From the NCBI RefSeq assembly GCF_014652915.1, contig NZ_BMZS01000006.1, positions 248,001 to 312,000 of the forward strand: a stretch of 64,000 bases of DNA. Direction: 5' to 3'. The position numbers and the translations under genes were made by a program. Source of the stretch: Thalassobaculum fulvum (GTDB lineage: Bacteria; Pseudomonadota; Alphaproteobacteria; Thalassobaculales; Thalassobaculaceae). Positions 46,588 to 54,808 of this stretch are shown in pieces. The number at the start of each line of letters is the position of its first letter. Within the stretch, counting starts at the first letter, position 1. The notes under the pieces are model-generated. The model made no database searches and was not told the DNA's origin. It saw only the letters and a list, made by a program, of their open reading frames with translations.

Positions 46588-47829
46588 TCACACATTCACC
46601 GCCGGGAACTCGAAGCCCTCGCGCCAGACCGTCAGGCAGGCATCGACGACGGCGGGGTCGTATCGGGTCGCCCGGCCGTCCCGGATCTCGGCCAGTGCCG
46701 CGTCCTTCCCGAGCGCGGGCCGGTACGGCCGGTGGCTGCACATCGCCTCGACGACATCGGCGACCGCGATGATCCGGGCCTCGCGGCGGATCTCCCCGCC
46801 CTTCAGGCCGCACGGGTAGCCGGAGCCGTCGAGCCGCTCGTGGTGCTGCCGGATGATGTCGGCGACCGGCCACGGGAACGAGACCGATCGCAGGATCTCG
46901 TAGCCGTGGTCCGAGTGTGACTTCACGATCTCGCGCTCGCTGGGCGTCAGCAGGGCCGGCCGGACCAGGATGTCCGCCGGCACCGCCAGTTCGCCGATGT
47001 CGTGCAGGCTGGCGGCGTACTGGAGCCCCTCGCGCTCCTCCGGGGGCAGCCCCATCTCGTCGGCGATCGCCAGCGACAGGGCGGTCACCCGCTGCTCGTG
47101 ACCGGCCGTGTAGGCGCCGCGCTTCTCGACCGCGACGGTCAGCGCCGCGACCGTCTGCCGGAGCAGGTGCTGCGCGCGCAGCACCGACTGCTGCAACTCG
47201 TCCTGGATCGCCTTGAGGTCGGTCAGGTCGACGCCGACCACGGCGACCCTGTCGATCCGCCCGTCCGCGTCGCGGCCGGCGGCACCGTGCCAGCGGTACA
47301 GGCGGGCCGAGCCGTCGGCGGTGATGATCCGGGCATCCACGCTGTCCGGCCGGCCGGTCTGGACCACGCGCCCGAGCGCCGCCGCCGCGGCGGCGAGGTC
47401 GTCGGCATGCGCCAGGTCGGCGATCGTCGCCTCGGACAGCCGTTCCGGGCCAAGCCCGGTCAGGGTCTCCAGGGCGCCGTTCCATTCGAGGTGCCGGCCC
47501 TCGGGCGACAGCACCAGCAGCGGATTGGGGATCGCGTTCGCCAGTTCGCCGAGCCGCTGCTGCGCGGTGATCCGCCGCCGGCGTTCGCCCTCCTCGCGGC
47601 GGGCGAGATACGTCCACGTCGCGAACAGCCCGAGGGCGGTGACCAGGACGAAGACGGTGCCCTTGATCGTGCCGTACTCGACGAGGCGGCTCGAATCCTT
47701 GACGAGAAGGCCCAGCAGTCGATCGGACAGGACGATGTAGACCGTTGCCACAACGGCGTAGACGCCGGCGACCACCGCGGCGCGGCCGATCAGGCGTCTC
47801 CCGAGACCCAGAAGCCCGTATGGTTGCAT
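46588..47829 (-). CDS. membrane PAS/HD-GYP protein (c-di-GMP phosphodiesterase type)
   Basis: The 413-residue protein has two N-terminal membrane helices (about 14-36 and 55-75) and a PAS domain (about 90-205; NAIPNPLLVLSPEGRHLEWNG, VVGVDLTDLK). A C-terminal HD-GYP domain shows GHEQRVTALSLAIADEMG, ASLHDIGELAVP, SHSDHGYEIL and HHERLDGSGYP. The HD pair and the GYP triad are intact, so it should hydrolyse cyclic di-GMP in response to a signal on the PAS domain. It stands alone; the ATG has no obvious ribosome site. The domain order is common. Confidence 0.92.
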   Translation of the reverse strand: MQPYGLLGLGRRLIGRAAVVAGVYAVVATVYIVLSDRLLGLLVKDSSRLVEYGTIKGTVFVLVTALGLFATWTYLARREEGERRRRITAQQRLGELANAIPNPLLVLSPEGRHLEWNGALETLTGLGPERLSEATIADLAHADDLAAAAAALGRVVQTGRPDSVDARIITADGSARLYRWHGAAGRDADGRIDRVAVVGVDLTDLKAIQDELQQSVLRAQHLLRQTVAALTVAVEKRGAYTAGHEQRVTALSLAIADEMGLPPEEREGLQYAASLHDIGELAVPADILVRPALLTPSEREIVKSHSDHGYEILRSVSFPWPVADIIRQHHERLDGSGYPCGLKGGEIRREARIIAVADVVEAMCSHRPYRPALGKDAALAEIRDGRATRYDPAVVDACLTVWREGFEFPAVNV

Positions 47830-47965
47830 CCGTTATTTGTACCACCCGTGCGCCGATCACGACACACGCAATGCAGATCAAATATCGCCGATCGATCCCG
47901 GGGCCCCCCCCCATTCCCGACCGTCCAGCGCACCATCCACGACCTCGACGGCCGTCGCCGTCAAA

Positions 47966-47998
47966 CGGAAAGGGCCGGAAGGTTTCCCTTCCGGCCCT
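47966..47998 (-). terminator. rho-independent terminator of the petABC operon
   Basis: A perfect 12-base stem (AGGGCCGGAAGG, 47971-47982, with CCTTCCGGCCCT, 47987-47998) encloses a 4-base loop. On the minus strand it is followed by TTTCCGTTTG, 25 bases after the petC stop. The rest of the gap to 47829 shows only a run of nine C at about 47904. Confidence 0.9.
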
Positions 47999-48022
47999 GC
48001 CCGGTACGTCCGTGACGGACGG

Positions 48023-48790
48023 TCAGTGCACGTCGGCCCAGATCTTCCGCTTGGTCGCGTAGAGCAGGCCGGTGAACACCAGCAGGAACAGGATGGTCAT
48101 CAGACCGGCCCGCTTGCGCTCCTCCAGGTTCGGCTCGGACGCCCACGCCAGAAACGTGGTCACGTCCTTGGCCTGCTGGGCGATCGTCGCGGCGGTGCCG
48201 TCGCCGTAGGTCACGCCGTCCGGGAACAGCGGCGGCGGCATGGCGATCTGGTGCCCCGGGAAATAGGCGTTGTAGTACATGCCGTCGGGAACGGTGACGC
48301 CGGACGGCGCGTCCTGGTAGCCGGTCAGCACCGCGTAGATGTAGTCGGCACCGCCGGCGCGGGCGTCGACGATCAGCGACAGCTCGGGCGGAAGGGCGCC
48401 GCCGTTGGCGGCCCGCGCCGCCGCGTCGTTCGGGAACGGGCTGACGAAGCGGTCCGACGGCTTGGCGGGACGCTCGAACATCTCGCCCTCGTCGTTCGGT
48501 CCGTCGGTCACCTGCTTCTCGGCCGCGATCGCCTTGATCTCGTCCTCGTTGTAGCCGAGCTGCTCGAGGTTGCGGTACGCGACGTAGTCCAGCCCGTGGC
48601 AGCTGGCGCAGACGTTCTGGTAGACCTGGAAGCCGCGCTGCAGGGCGGCCCTGTCGAAGGTGCCGAAGATCCCCCCGAACGACCACTCCTGCGACGGGAT
48701 GGCCACGCCCTCGGCGGCCATCGCCGCCGGGGCCGCGAGGCTGGCCGCGACCAATCCGGCCGCCGCCAGCGTCTTGATGCGCGCGATCAT
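48023..48790 (-). CDS. petC: cytochrome c1 of the bc1 complex
   Basis: The 255-residue precursor has a cleavable signal (ending near APAAMAAEG). Haem attaches at CASCHGLDY, and the axial Met is probably in GHQIAMPPPL. A C-terminal membrane anchor (GLMTILFLLVFTGLLYATKRK) ends the protein. It receives electrons from the Rieske protein and passes them to a soluble cytochrome c on the periplasmic side. Its start overlaps the petB stop (TGATG). It is the last gene of the operon and is followed by a strong terminator. Confidence 0.96.
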   Translation of the reverse strand: MIARIKTLAAAGLVAASLAAPAAMAAEGVAIPSQEWSFGGIFGTFDRAALQRGFQVYQNVCASCHGLDYVAYRNLEQLGYNEDEIKAIAAEKQVTDGPNDEGEMFERPAKPSDRFVSPFPNDAAARAANGGALPPELSLIVDARAGGADYIYAVLTGYQDAPSGVTVPDGMYYNAYFPGHQIAMPPPLFPDGVTYGDGTAATIAQQAKDVTTFLAWASEPNLEERKRAGLMTILFLLVFTGLLYATKRKIWADVH

Positions 48791-50043
48791 CAGACCTTCT
48801 CCCTCGGGGTCGCGGTCGCGCCGGCGAACCCTGCGCCGCCGCCGGTCACCGGCTCGCTGATCGATTTCGGCAACTGCCGCGGGGTCTCGAACACCGAGAG
48901 CAGCGGCAGGATCACCAGGAAGTGGATGAAGTAGTAGGCGGTCGCCAGTCGCGACGCGATCACGTACCAGCCCTCCGGCGGCTTGCCGCCGAGATAGGTC
49001 AGCGCCACCACGTCGATCACCAGGATCCAGAAGAAGATCTTGAAGATCGGGCGGAACTGGCCGCTGCGGACCGGCGAGCGGTCGAGCCAGGGCAGGATGA
49101 ACAGCACCGCGATGGCGCCGAACATGAACAGCACGCCGCCGAGCTTGTCCGGGATCGCGCGCAGGATCGCGTAGAACGGCAGGAAGTACCATTCCGGCAC
49201 GATGTGCGCCGGGGTCACCAGCGGGTCGGCCGGGATGTAGTTGTCCGGGTGCCCCATGTAGTTCGGCGCGAAGAACACGAACGCCGAGAAGATGATCAGG
49301 TACACGCCGAGGCCGAAGGCGTCCTTCGCGGTGTAGTACGGGTGGAAGGGGATCTGATCCTTCGGGCCCTTGACGTCGATGCCGAGCGGGTTGTTCGAGC
49401 CGAACCGGTGCAGCGCCACCAGGTGCAGCACCACCACGCCGACGATCACGAACGGCAGCAGGTAGTGCAGCGAGAAGAAGCGGTTCAGGGTCGCGTTGTC
49501 GACCGCGAAGCCGCCCCACAGCCAGGTCACGATGCTGTCGCCGACCACCGGGATGGCCGAGAACAGGTTGGTGATCACGGTGGCGCCCCAGAAGCTCATC
49601 TGGCCCCAGGGGAGCACGTAGCCCATGAACGCGGTCGCCATCATCAGCAGCAGGATGACCACGCCGAGCATCCACAGCAGCTCGCGCGGCGCCTTGTACG
49701 ACCCGTAGTACAGGCCGCGGAAGATGTGGATGTAGACCACGATGAAGAAGAAGCTGGCCCCGTTCATGTGGATGTAGCGGATCAGCCAGCCGTAGTTGAC
49801 GTCGCGCATGATGCGCTCGACGGAGCTGAACGCGTAGTCCACGTGCGGGGTGTAGTGCATCGCCAGGGTGATGCCGGTCACCAGCATGACGACCAGGGCG
49901 ATCCCGGCGAGCGACCCGAAGTTCCACCAGTAGCTCAGGTTCTTCGGGGTCGGGTACTCGTGCATCTCGTGATGCATGAAGCTGAAGATCGGCAGCCGAT
50001 GGTCGATCCAGCGCACGATCGAGTTGTCGAATTTCGCGGCCAT
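48790..50043 (-). CDS. petB: cytochrome b of the bc1 complex
   Basis: The 417-residue integral membrane protein has eight helices. Haem-ligand helices are visible ([60 protein letters not shown]), and the quinol-oxidation motif [16 protein letters not shown] is intact. [16 protein letters not shown] is the other Qo segment. It houses both haems b and both quinone sites. It is a single full-length cytochrome b, not split. GGAGGGCGACG precedes the ATG, and petA lies 16 bases upstream. Confidence 0.97.
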   Translation of the reverse strand: MAAKFDNSIVRWIDHRLPIFSFMHHEMHEYPTPKNLSYWWNFGSLAGIALVVMLVTGITLAMHYTPHVDYAFSSVERIMRDVNYGWLIRYIHMNGASFFFIVVYIHIFRGLYYGSYKAPRELLWMLGVVILLLMMATAFMGYVLPWGQMSFWGATVITNLFSAIPVVGDSIVTWLWGGFAVDNATLNRFFSLHYLLPFVIVGVVVLHLVALHRFGSNNPLGIDVKGPKDQIPFHPYYTAKDAFGLGVYLIIFSAFVFFAPNYMGHPDNYIPADPLVTPAHIVPEWYFLPFYAILRAIPDKLGGVLFMFGAIAVLFILPWLDRSPVRSGQFRPIFKIFFWILVIDVVALTYLGGKPPEGWYVIASRLATAYYFIHFLVILPLLSVFETPRQLPKSISEPVTGGGAGFAGATATPREKV

Positions 50044-50059
50044 GACGCGTCGCCCTCCC

Positions 50060-50590
50060 TCAGCCGATCCGGACGACGGTATCGGAGATGTACTGATACT
50101 CCGGGACCTCGAGGTTCCGCGGCGCGGGACCCTTCCGAATGCGCCCGGACGTGTCGTAGTGCGAGCCGTGGCACGGGCAGAACCAGCCGCCGAACTCGCC
50201 CTTCGGATCCGAGGGCTTCTGGCCGAGCGGGACGCAGCCGAGGTGCGTGCACACGCCGACCACGATCAGCTGCTCCGGCTTGGTCGCGCGCTCGGCGTCG
50301 GTCTGCGGGTCGCGCAGGTCCGCAAGCGGTACCGCCCGGGCCTCGTCGATCTCCTGCTGCGTCCGGTGCCGCACGAACACCGGCTTGCCGCGCCACTTGA
50401 CGGTCACCGCCATGCCCTCGGCGACCGTCGACGTGTCGAACTCGATGGATGCGAGCGCCAGCGTGTCCGCCGCCGGGTTCATCTGGTCGATGAACGGCCA
50501 AGCCACGCACGCCGCCCCGACGGCGCCGACCGCGGCCGTCGCGACATACAGGAAGTCGCGGCGGGTCTCGCCCTGATGGGTGTCAGCCAT
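50060..50590 (-). CDS. petA: Rieske iron-sulfur subunit of the bc1 complex
   Basis: The 176-residue protein has an N-terminal twin-arginine signal-anchor ([20 protein letters not shown]). The periplasmic domain binds a 2Fe-2S cluster through CTHLGC and CPCHGSHYD. It takes electrons from quinol at cytochrome b and hands them to cytochrome c1. The first gene of petABC, its ATG at 50590 follows GGAGG. A TATAGT -10-like box (50641-50646, minus strand) lies about 50 bases upstream; the -35 is poor. The gene is divergent from trmL. Confidence 0.97.
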   Translation of the reverse strand: MADTHQGETRRDFLYVATAAVGAVGAACVAWPFIDQMNPAADTLALASIEFDTSTVAEGMAVTVKWRGKPVFVRHRTQQEIDEARAVPLADLRDPQTDAERATKPEQLIVVGVCTHLGCVPLGQKPSDPKGEFGGWFCPCHGSHYDTSGRIRKGPAPRNLEVPEYQYISDTVVRIG

Positions 50591-50773
50591 GGTCCTCCAG
50601 CCCTCAAACGGTCGCCCCCGGACGACCCGTGACTCATTTCACTATACGGACCGGGCGGCCGGACCAACGCGACGCGCTGTCGCAATCCGGCCGGCGTTCC
50701 CGCCCCGTGCCGCTTCGCTATACCGCAGGCCCCGGAGGTTTGCAAAGCGTCGCGCCGCGGTTATTAGCCGCGC

Positions 50774-51223
50774 ATGCGTCTCGTGCTGTTCGAACCCGAC
50801 ATTCCGCAGAACACCGGAACCATACTCCGGCTGGCCGCCTGTCTCGGCGTCGGAGTCGACATCGTGGAACCCTGCGGCTTCGTGTGGTCCGAGCCGCGGC
50901 TGCGGCGGGCCGGCATGGACTACCTGGAGTTCGCCGAGGTGCGGCGTCACAGCTCCTGGAGCACATACCTGGCGGCGCGCCAGCCGGGGCGGCTGGTCGT
51001 GCTGTCGACCCGCGGGTCGGTCGCGCTGCCGGATGTGCGATTCGCGCCGGACGACCGCCTGCTTCTCGGCCGCGAAAGCGCCGGCGTGCCGGACGCCGTC
51101 CACGCCGCCGCCGACCTGGCGGTCCGGATTCCCATGGTCGCCGGCGCGCGCTCGCTGAACGTCGCAGTCAGCGCCGGGATCGTCGTCGCCGAGGCGCTGC
51201 GCCAGACCGCGGGATGGCCCTGA
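50774..51223 (+). CDS. trmL: tRNA (cytidine(34)-2'-O)-methyltransferase
   Basis: The 149-residue SPOUT methyltransferase modifies the wobble position of tRNA-Leu isoacceptors using S-adenosylmethionine. Family stretches are LVLFEPDIPQNTGTILRLAA, VEPCGFVWSEPRLRRAGMDY, LLLGRESAGVPDAVH and the knot-forming IPMVAGARSLNVAVSAGIVV. Length is typical. The ATG at 50774 lacks a strong ribosome site. It is divergent from petA. Repeat copy 4 begins 18 bases after the stop. Confidence 0.95.
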   Translation: MRLVLFEPDIPQNTGTILRLAACLGVGVDIVEPCGFVWSEPRLRRAGMDYLEFAEVRRHSSWSTYLAARQPGRLVVLSTRGSVALPDVRFAPDDRLLLGRESAGVPDAVHAAADLAVRIPMVAGARSLNVAVSAGIVVAEALRQTAGWP

Positions 51224-51240
51224 CGCGTCCACGGTAGGAG

Positions 51241-51370
51241 CGGCCGGTGGGTCCCGGAGCCGCCCGCTCGCGCGGACCCTCCGGGATGACGGAAATTATA
51301 CAGCTATCCCCTCTCCCTTCGTCATTCCGGAGAGGGCGCGTAGGCGCCCGGCTCCGGAACCCACCCGCCG
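51241..51370. repeat. nested-palindrome intergenic repeat, copy 4
   Basis: Outer arms 51241-51262 and 51349-51370 pair over 22 bases with two mismatches and carry the GTGGGTYCCGG module. Inner arms 51279-51291 and 51320-51332 pair over 13 bases with one mismatch (CTCCGGRATGACG). The central loop (about 51292-51315) is AT-rich. It lies between convergent trmL and cdd and has the same architecture as copy 1. Confidence 0.85.
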
Positions 51371-51388
51371 CCGCGACGCCGAAAGACG

Positions 51389-51940
51389 CTACCGGTCCAG
51401 CCGGAACGGGTAGGGCAGCAGCCGCTCGAGATCGAGGATCTCGCCGAGCGAGCCGTCCTCGCCGGAATCGATCAGCACCAGGCTCGGCGGCTCGTCGGTC
51501 GCGAACTCGGCGATGAACTGCCGGCAGATCCCGCAGGGCGACCGGTCGGCCAGGCGGGCGTGCAGCGCCCGGGCGCACGACACCGCCAGCACCGAGAGCC
51601 TGCGGAACCCGGCCGAGGACGCCTGGGTCAGGGCCGTGCGCTCGGCACAGATGGTGCCGCCATAGCTGGCGTTCTCGACGTTGGTGCCGACGAACACCCG
51701 GCGCTCCGGGTCGTCGGCCATGACCAGGGCGGCGCCGACCGCGAACCCCGAGTACGGCGCGTGGGCGTTGGCCGCCGCGCCGCGGGCCGCGTCGCGCAGC
51801 CGGGCCAGTTCCTCGGGGTCGACCGACACCCGGCGCTCCGGGATCGCCCGCGACGGCACCGTCAGCCGGCCAAGCGGCGTTTCCGTCACCGCCGCCGTCC
51901 TGGCCACCGCCGGCAACGTCACCTCGACCGTTCCGCTCAC
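51389..51940 (-). CDS. cdd: cytidine deaminase
   Basis: The 183-residue zinc enzyme deaminates cytidine and deoxycytidine to uridine forms. The catalytic segment is NVENASYGGTICAERTAL (zinc Cys and catalytic Glu in CAE). The second zinc motif is PCGICRQFIAEF, and HAPYSGFAVGAAL is the substrate loop. An N-terminal extension of about 40 residues (VEVTLPAVARTAAVTETPLG) precedes the usual domain. The GTG start at 51940 has GAGGAG upstream and lies 10 bases after the hisI stop. A downstream start in the extension is possible. Confidence 0.92.
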   Translation of the reverse strand: MSGTVEVTLPAVARTAAVTETPLGRLTVPSRAIPERRVSVDPEELARLRDAARGAAANAHAPYSGFAVGAALVMADDPERRVFVGTNVENASYGGTICAERTALTQASSAGFRRLSVLAVSCARALHARLADRSPCGICRQFIAEFATDEPPSLVLIDSGEDGSLGEILDLERLLPYPFRLDR

Positions 51941-51950
51941 AACTCGCTCC

Positions 51951-52400
51951 TCAAGGCTTGGTCTTGTAGACCGCCTTGGGATCGTACGCCTTCGGGCCCG
52001 TCGTCTCCAGCCGCACCCCGCCGGCGCCGTCGGGCGCGACCCGCCGGAAGAAGCACGACCGGTAGCCGACATGGCAGGCCCCCGGGCCTTCCTGCTCGAC
52101 CAGCAGCAGCACCGCGTCCTGGTCGCAGTCCAGCCGGACCTCCCGGACCTTCTGGACATGGCCGCTGGTGCCGCCCTTGCGCCACATCTCGCGGCGCGAG
52201 CGCGACCAGTAGTGGGCCTCGCCGGTCTCGATCGTGGCCTTCAGCGCCTCGGCGTTCATCCAGGCCATCATCAGCACCGTGCCGTCCCCGGCATCGGAGG
52301 CGATCGCCGGGATCAGCCCGTCGGCGTCGAACTTCGGGGCGAGTGCCGTGCCCTCCTCGATCTCGGCATGGCTGCCGCGCGCGGCAAATTCCACCGTCAT
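51951..52400 (-). CDS. hisI: phosphoribosyl-AMP cyclohydrolase
   Basis: The 149-residue enzyme opens the adenine ring of PR-AMP, the third step of histidine synthesis. Conserved blocks are [38 protein letters not shown], and [12 protein letters not shown] with [13 protein letters not shown], which hold the zinc cysteines. There is no HisE domain, as usual in alphaproteobacteria. The start overlaps the stop of the M20 peptidase gene (ATGA). Other his genes are not in the window. Confidence 0.95.
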   Translation of the reverse strand: MTVEFAARGSHAEIEEGTALAPKFDADGLIPAIASDAGDGTVLMMAWMNAEALKATIETGEAHYWSRSRREMWRKGGTSGHVQKVREVRLDCDQDAVLLLVEQEGPGACHVGYRSCFFRRVAPDGAGGVRLETTGPKAYDPKAVYKTKP

Positions 52401-53557
52401 TTCAGGCCTCCCAGCAGCTCGACCCACATGGCCGCGCGCGGTTCCAGCGACGACACGTAGATCTGCTCGTGCAGGGTATGCGCGCCCTTGCCGTCGGCCC
52501 CGAGGCCGTCCAGCGTCGGAATGCCGAGGGCGGCGGTGAAGTTGCCGTCCGACCCGCCGCCGGTCAGCGGCGTCGACACCAGCTCGAGCCCGGTCTTGGC
52601 GGCCAGCTCCCGGGCCTGCTCGAACAGCGCGTCGATCGCCTCCGAGCGCTCGTAGGGCGGCCGGTTCATGCCGCCGGAGATCTCGACCTCGACGTCCGGG
52701 TCGCGCGCCACCCGGTTCAGGATCTTCGCCGTCAGCTCCTCGCCGTCGGCCGCGGTGACCACCCGCAGGTCGATCTCGGCGCTCGCCTCGCGCGGCACCA
52801 CGTTGACCCCGGTGCCGCCCTGGATCATCCCGACATTGGTGGTCACGCCGCGCTCGTAGTCGGTATAGCCCTCGATCTCCAGGATGTGGTGGGCCAGTTC
52901 CCTGACCGCGCTGCGGCCGTCCTGGTGCTGGGCGCCGGCATGCGCCGGCCGGCCGGTGATCTTCAGCTCGAACCGCCCGACGCCCTTGCGCGCCGTCACG
53001 ATCTTGCCGCCGTCGCGGGCCGGCTCGGTGACCAGCACGTACTTCGCCCTGCGGCCCTCGCGCTCGATGACCTCGCGGCTGGTCGGGCTGCCGACCTCCT
53101 CCTCCGAGACGTACAGGAAGGTCACCGGCAGGCCGTTGGCCCGGCCGAGCCGCTTCAGGTGGCGCCAAGCGTAGTACGGCAGGTAGGCGCCCGCCTTCAT
53201 GTCGTAGATGCCGGGGCCGAAGACCGAATCGCCCTCGCGCCGGATCGGGTTGGCGGCGTCCTTGGTGCCCAGCGGGTGCACCGTGTCCATGTGCGACAGC
53301 ACCAGGATCGACGGCTCGCCCTCCTTCCAGTCGGGCGAGCGCACCAGCACGTGGTCGCCGAACCCGTCGCGCCCCGGAATCCGCTCGACCGTGCAGCCGA
53401 CGTCAGACCAGACCGTCTGCACCTTGTCGGCCAGCTTGTTGACCTCGGCGCCGTGGTAGGTCGGGGTCTCGACCTCGACCCAGTCGAGGATGCCCTCGAG
53501 GATCTCCTCGGCGTCGATACGGGGCTCGTTCTCGCGGGGTGCGGCCGCGTCGGTCAT
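52397..53557 (-). CDS. M20 family metallopeptidase (carboxypeptidase G2-like)
   Basis: The 386-residue di-zinc hydrolase has [13 protein letters not shown] (metal His and catalytic Asp), [12 protein letters not shown] (bridging Asp), [16 protein letters not shown] (catalytic Glu), a dimerisation domain ([17 protein letters not shown]) and the last His in [10 protein letters not shown]. The closest group is glutamate carboxypeptidase/CPG2-like enzymes that release C-terminal glutamate or act on N-acyl amino acids. There is no signal peptide at this start. GGAG lies 8 bases before the ATG at 53557. It is the first gene of an M20-hisI-cdd operon. Confidence 0.87.
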   Translation of the reverse strand: MTDAAAPRENEPRIDAEEILEGILDWVEVETPTYHGAEVNKLADKVQTVWSDVGCTVERIPGRDGFGDHVLVRSPDWKEGEPSILVLSHMDTVHPLGTKDAANPIRREGDSVFGPGIYDMKAGAYLPYYAWRHLKRLGRANGLPVTFLYVSEEEVGSPTSREVIEREGRRAKYVLVTEPARDGGKIVTARKGVGRFELKITGRPAHAGAQHQDGRSAVRELAHHILEIEGYTDYERGVTTNVGMIQGGTGVNVVPREASAEIDLRVVTAADGEELTAKILNRVARDPDVEVEISGGMNRPPYERSEAIDALFEQARELAAKTGLELVSTPLTGGGSDGNFTAALGIPTLDGLGADGKGAHTLHEQIYVSSLEPRAAMWVELLGGLK

Positions 53558-53646
53558 CGGGTGCTCCAGTCGGCTGGCGTTCGGAAGGACCGGCATATTA
53601 GGCCGCCGGGGAAGGGCCGCAAGGCGTTCCGCCCCCGGAAACCCCG

Positions 53647-54108
53647 CTAGTCCGGATCGAGCAGCCGCGCCCCCGCCCCCTGGCCGGCCAGCACGTCGTC
53701 CGGGTTGCACAGCGGGCAGGCGCCGACCGACAGGCAGCCGCAGCCGATGCACAGGTCCAGCAGGTCGCGCAGGCGCGTCAGCCGGCGGATCCGGTCGTCC
53801 AGGTCGCCGCGCCAATGGGTCGACAGCCGCCGCCAGTCCTCGGTGGTCGGCGTCGCGTCCTCCGGCAGGCCGCTCAAGGCCTCGCGGATCTCGGCCAGCG
53901 GGATGCCGACCCGCTGGGCCGTCTTGATCACCGCAACCCGCCGCAGCACCGCGCGCGGATAGCGGCGCTGGTTGCCGGCGGTACGCTGGCTGCGGATCAG
54001 CCCCTTGGTCTCGTAGAAGTGCAGCGCCGACACCGCCACACCGCTGCGCGCGGCGACTTCGCCGACGGTGAGCTGCCGATCGGCCGGCCCCTGAAATTTC
54101 TTCGCCAT
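53647..54108 (-). CDS. soxR: redox-sensitive MerR-family regulator SoxR
   Basis: The 153-residue protein has a MerR helix-turn-helix ([21 protein letters not shown], first 35 residues or so), a dimer helix and the SoxR-specific 2Fe-2S binding end [20 protein letters not shown]. Oxidation of the cluster by redox-cycling compounds turns the bound protein into an activator. The ATG at 54108 follows AAGAGGC. A SoxR box lies 10 bases upstream at 54118-54135, so it probably controls itself and the divergent reductase/acetyltransferase genes. Confidence 0.94.
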   Translation of the reverse strand: MAKKFQGPADRQLTVGEVAARSGVAVSALHFYETKGLIRSQRTAGNQRRYPRAVLRRVAVIKTAQRVGIPLAEIREALSGLPEDATPTTEDWRRLSTHWRGDLDDRIRRLTRLRDLLDLCIGCGCLSVGACPLCNPDDVLAGQGAGARLLDPD

Positions 54109-54113
54109 GCCTC

Positions 54114-54144
54114 TTGACCTGAACTTTACTTGAGGTTCCATATC
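54114..54144 (+). promoter_or_regulatory. SoxR-box promoter for the reductase/N-acetyltransferase operon
   Basis: CCTGAACTTTACTTGAGG (54118-54135) matches the enterobacterial SoxR box CCTCAAGTTAACTTGAGG at 15 of 18 positions. It sits inside a promoter with -35 TTGACC (54114-54119) and -10-like CATATC (54139-54144). The spacer is 19 bases, the overlong spacing typical of MerR-family activation. Confidence 0.8.
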
Positions 54145-54181
54145 CTCGCACTCATGGTATCGGAACACCAGGAGTGCACGC

Positions 54182-54808
54182 ATGAACCCATCCCCCAGTC
54201 CCGCCGGCGCGACCATCGACGCGGCGCCAATCGACGTGGCGCCAATCGATGTGGCGGTCATCTACGGCAGCGCCCGCGAAGGGCGGCTCTGCGACACCGT
54301 CGCCGGCTGGACCATCGCCCGCATCGAGGCGGCCGGCGGCTTCGCCGTCGATGTCCTGGACCCGGCCGACGCCGACGTGGCCCGCGGGATCGACGGCAAG
54401 GACCCGGCGGCGCGGGCCACCCTGCGCGCGCGGATCGCCCGGGCCGACGCCTACGTGGTGGTCAGCCCGGAGTACAATCACTCCTTCCCGGCGCCGCTGA
54501 AGGCGCTGATCGACTCCGCCAAGCAGGAATGGGAGGCCAAGCCGGTGGCGTTCGTGTCCTACGGAGGGGTATCCGGCGGCCTGCGGGCGGTCGAGCACCT
54601 GCGGCACGTGTTCGCCGAACTGCATGCGGTCGGCACTCGCGACGGCGTGGCCTTCGCCAACGCGGCCGGCCAGTTCGGCGACGGCCGGCTGCGCAACCCG
54701 GAAGGTGCCGAGAAGGCGGCGGCGACCATGCTGGCCCGCCTGTCCTGGTGGGCGAGCGCCCTGCGCCGGGCCCGCGAGTTCACCCCCTATGCGAAGGCCG
54801 TGGCATGA
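54182..54808 (+). CDS. NADPH-dependent FMN reductase-family protein
   Basis: The 208-residue flavodoxin-like protein has [20 protein letters not shown] (FMN phosphate loop), [21 protein letters not shown] and [18 protein letters not shown], standard for the NADPH:FMN/quinone reductase group. It should reduce flavins or quinones and may limit redox cycling. AGGAG precedes the ATG. The first 25 residues include an [11 protein letters not shown] repeat encoded by 15-base tandem units. Placement directly behind the SoxR box makes it a likely SoxR target. Its stop overlaps the next start (ATGA). Confidence 0.9.
   Translation: MNPSPSPAGATIDAAPIDVAPIDVAVIYGSAREGRLCDTVAGWTIARIEAAGGFAVDVLDPADADVARGIDGKDPAARATLRARIARADAYVVVSPEYNHSFPAPLKALIDSAKQEWEAKPVAFVSYGGVSGGLRAVEHLRHVFAELHAVGTRDGVAFANAAGQFGDGRLRNPEGAEKAAATMLARLSWWASALRRAREFTPYAKAVA
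54215..54259. repeat. three tandem 15-base units in the FMN reductase 5' region
   Basis: ATCGACGCGGCGCCA, ATCGACGTGGCGCCA and ATCGATGTGGCGGTC follow one another in frame and encode a repeated (A/V)PIDVA just before the flavin-binding loop. The third copy forms the first strand of the fold, so the others look like in-frame duplications lengthening the N-terminus. Confidence 0.8.

Noticed and set aside
47900-47912. Run of nine C residues downstream of the pet operon
   Set aside because: Short homopolymer in non-coding DNA; no gene depends on it and a single run does not show phase variation.
46463-47914. Upstream extension of the MTA phosphorylase frame to 47914
   Set aside because: It overlaps the HD-GYP gene in another frame and contains only low-complexity Arg/Gly sequence; family similarity starts at 46462.
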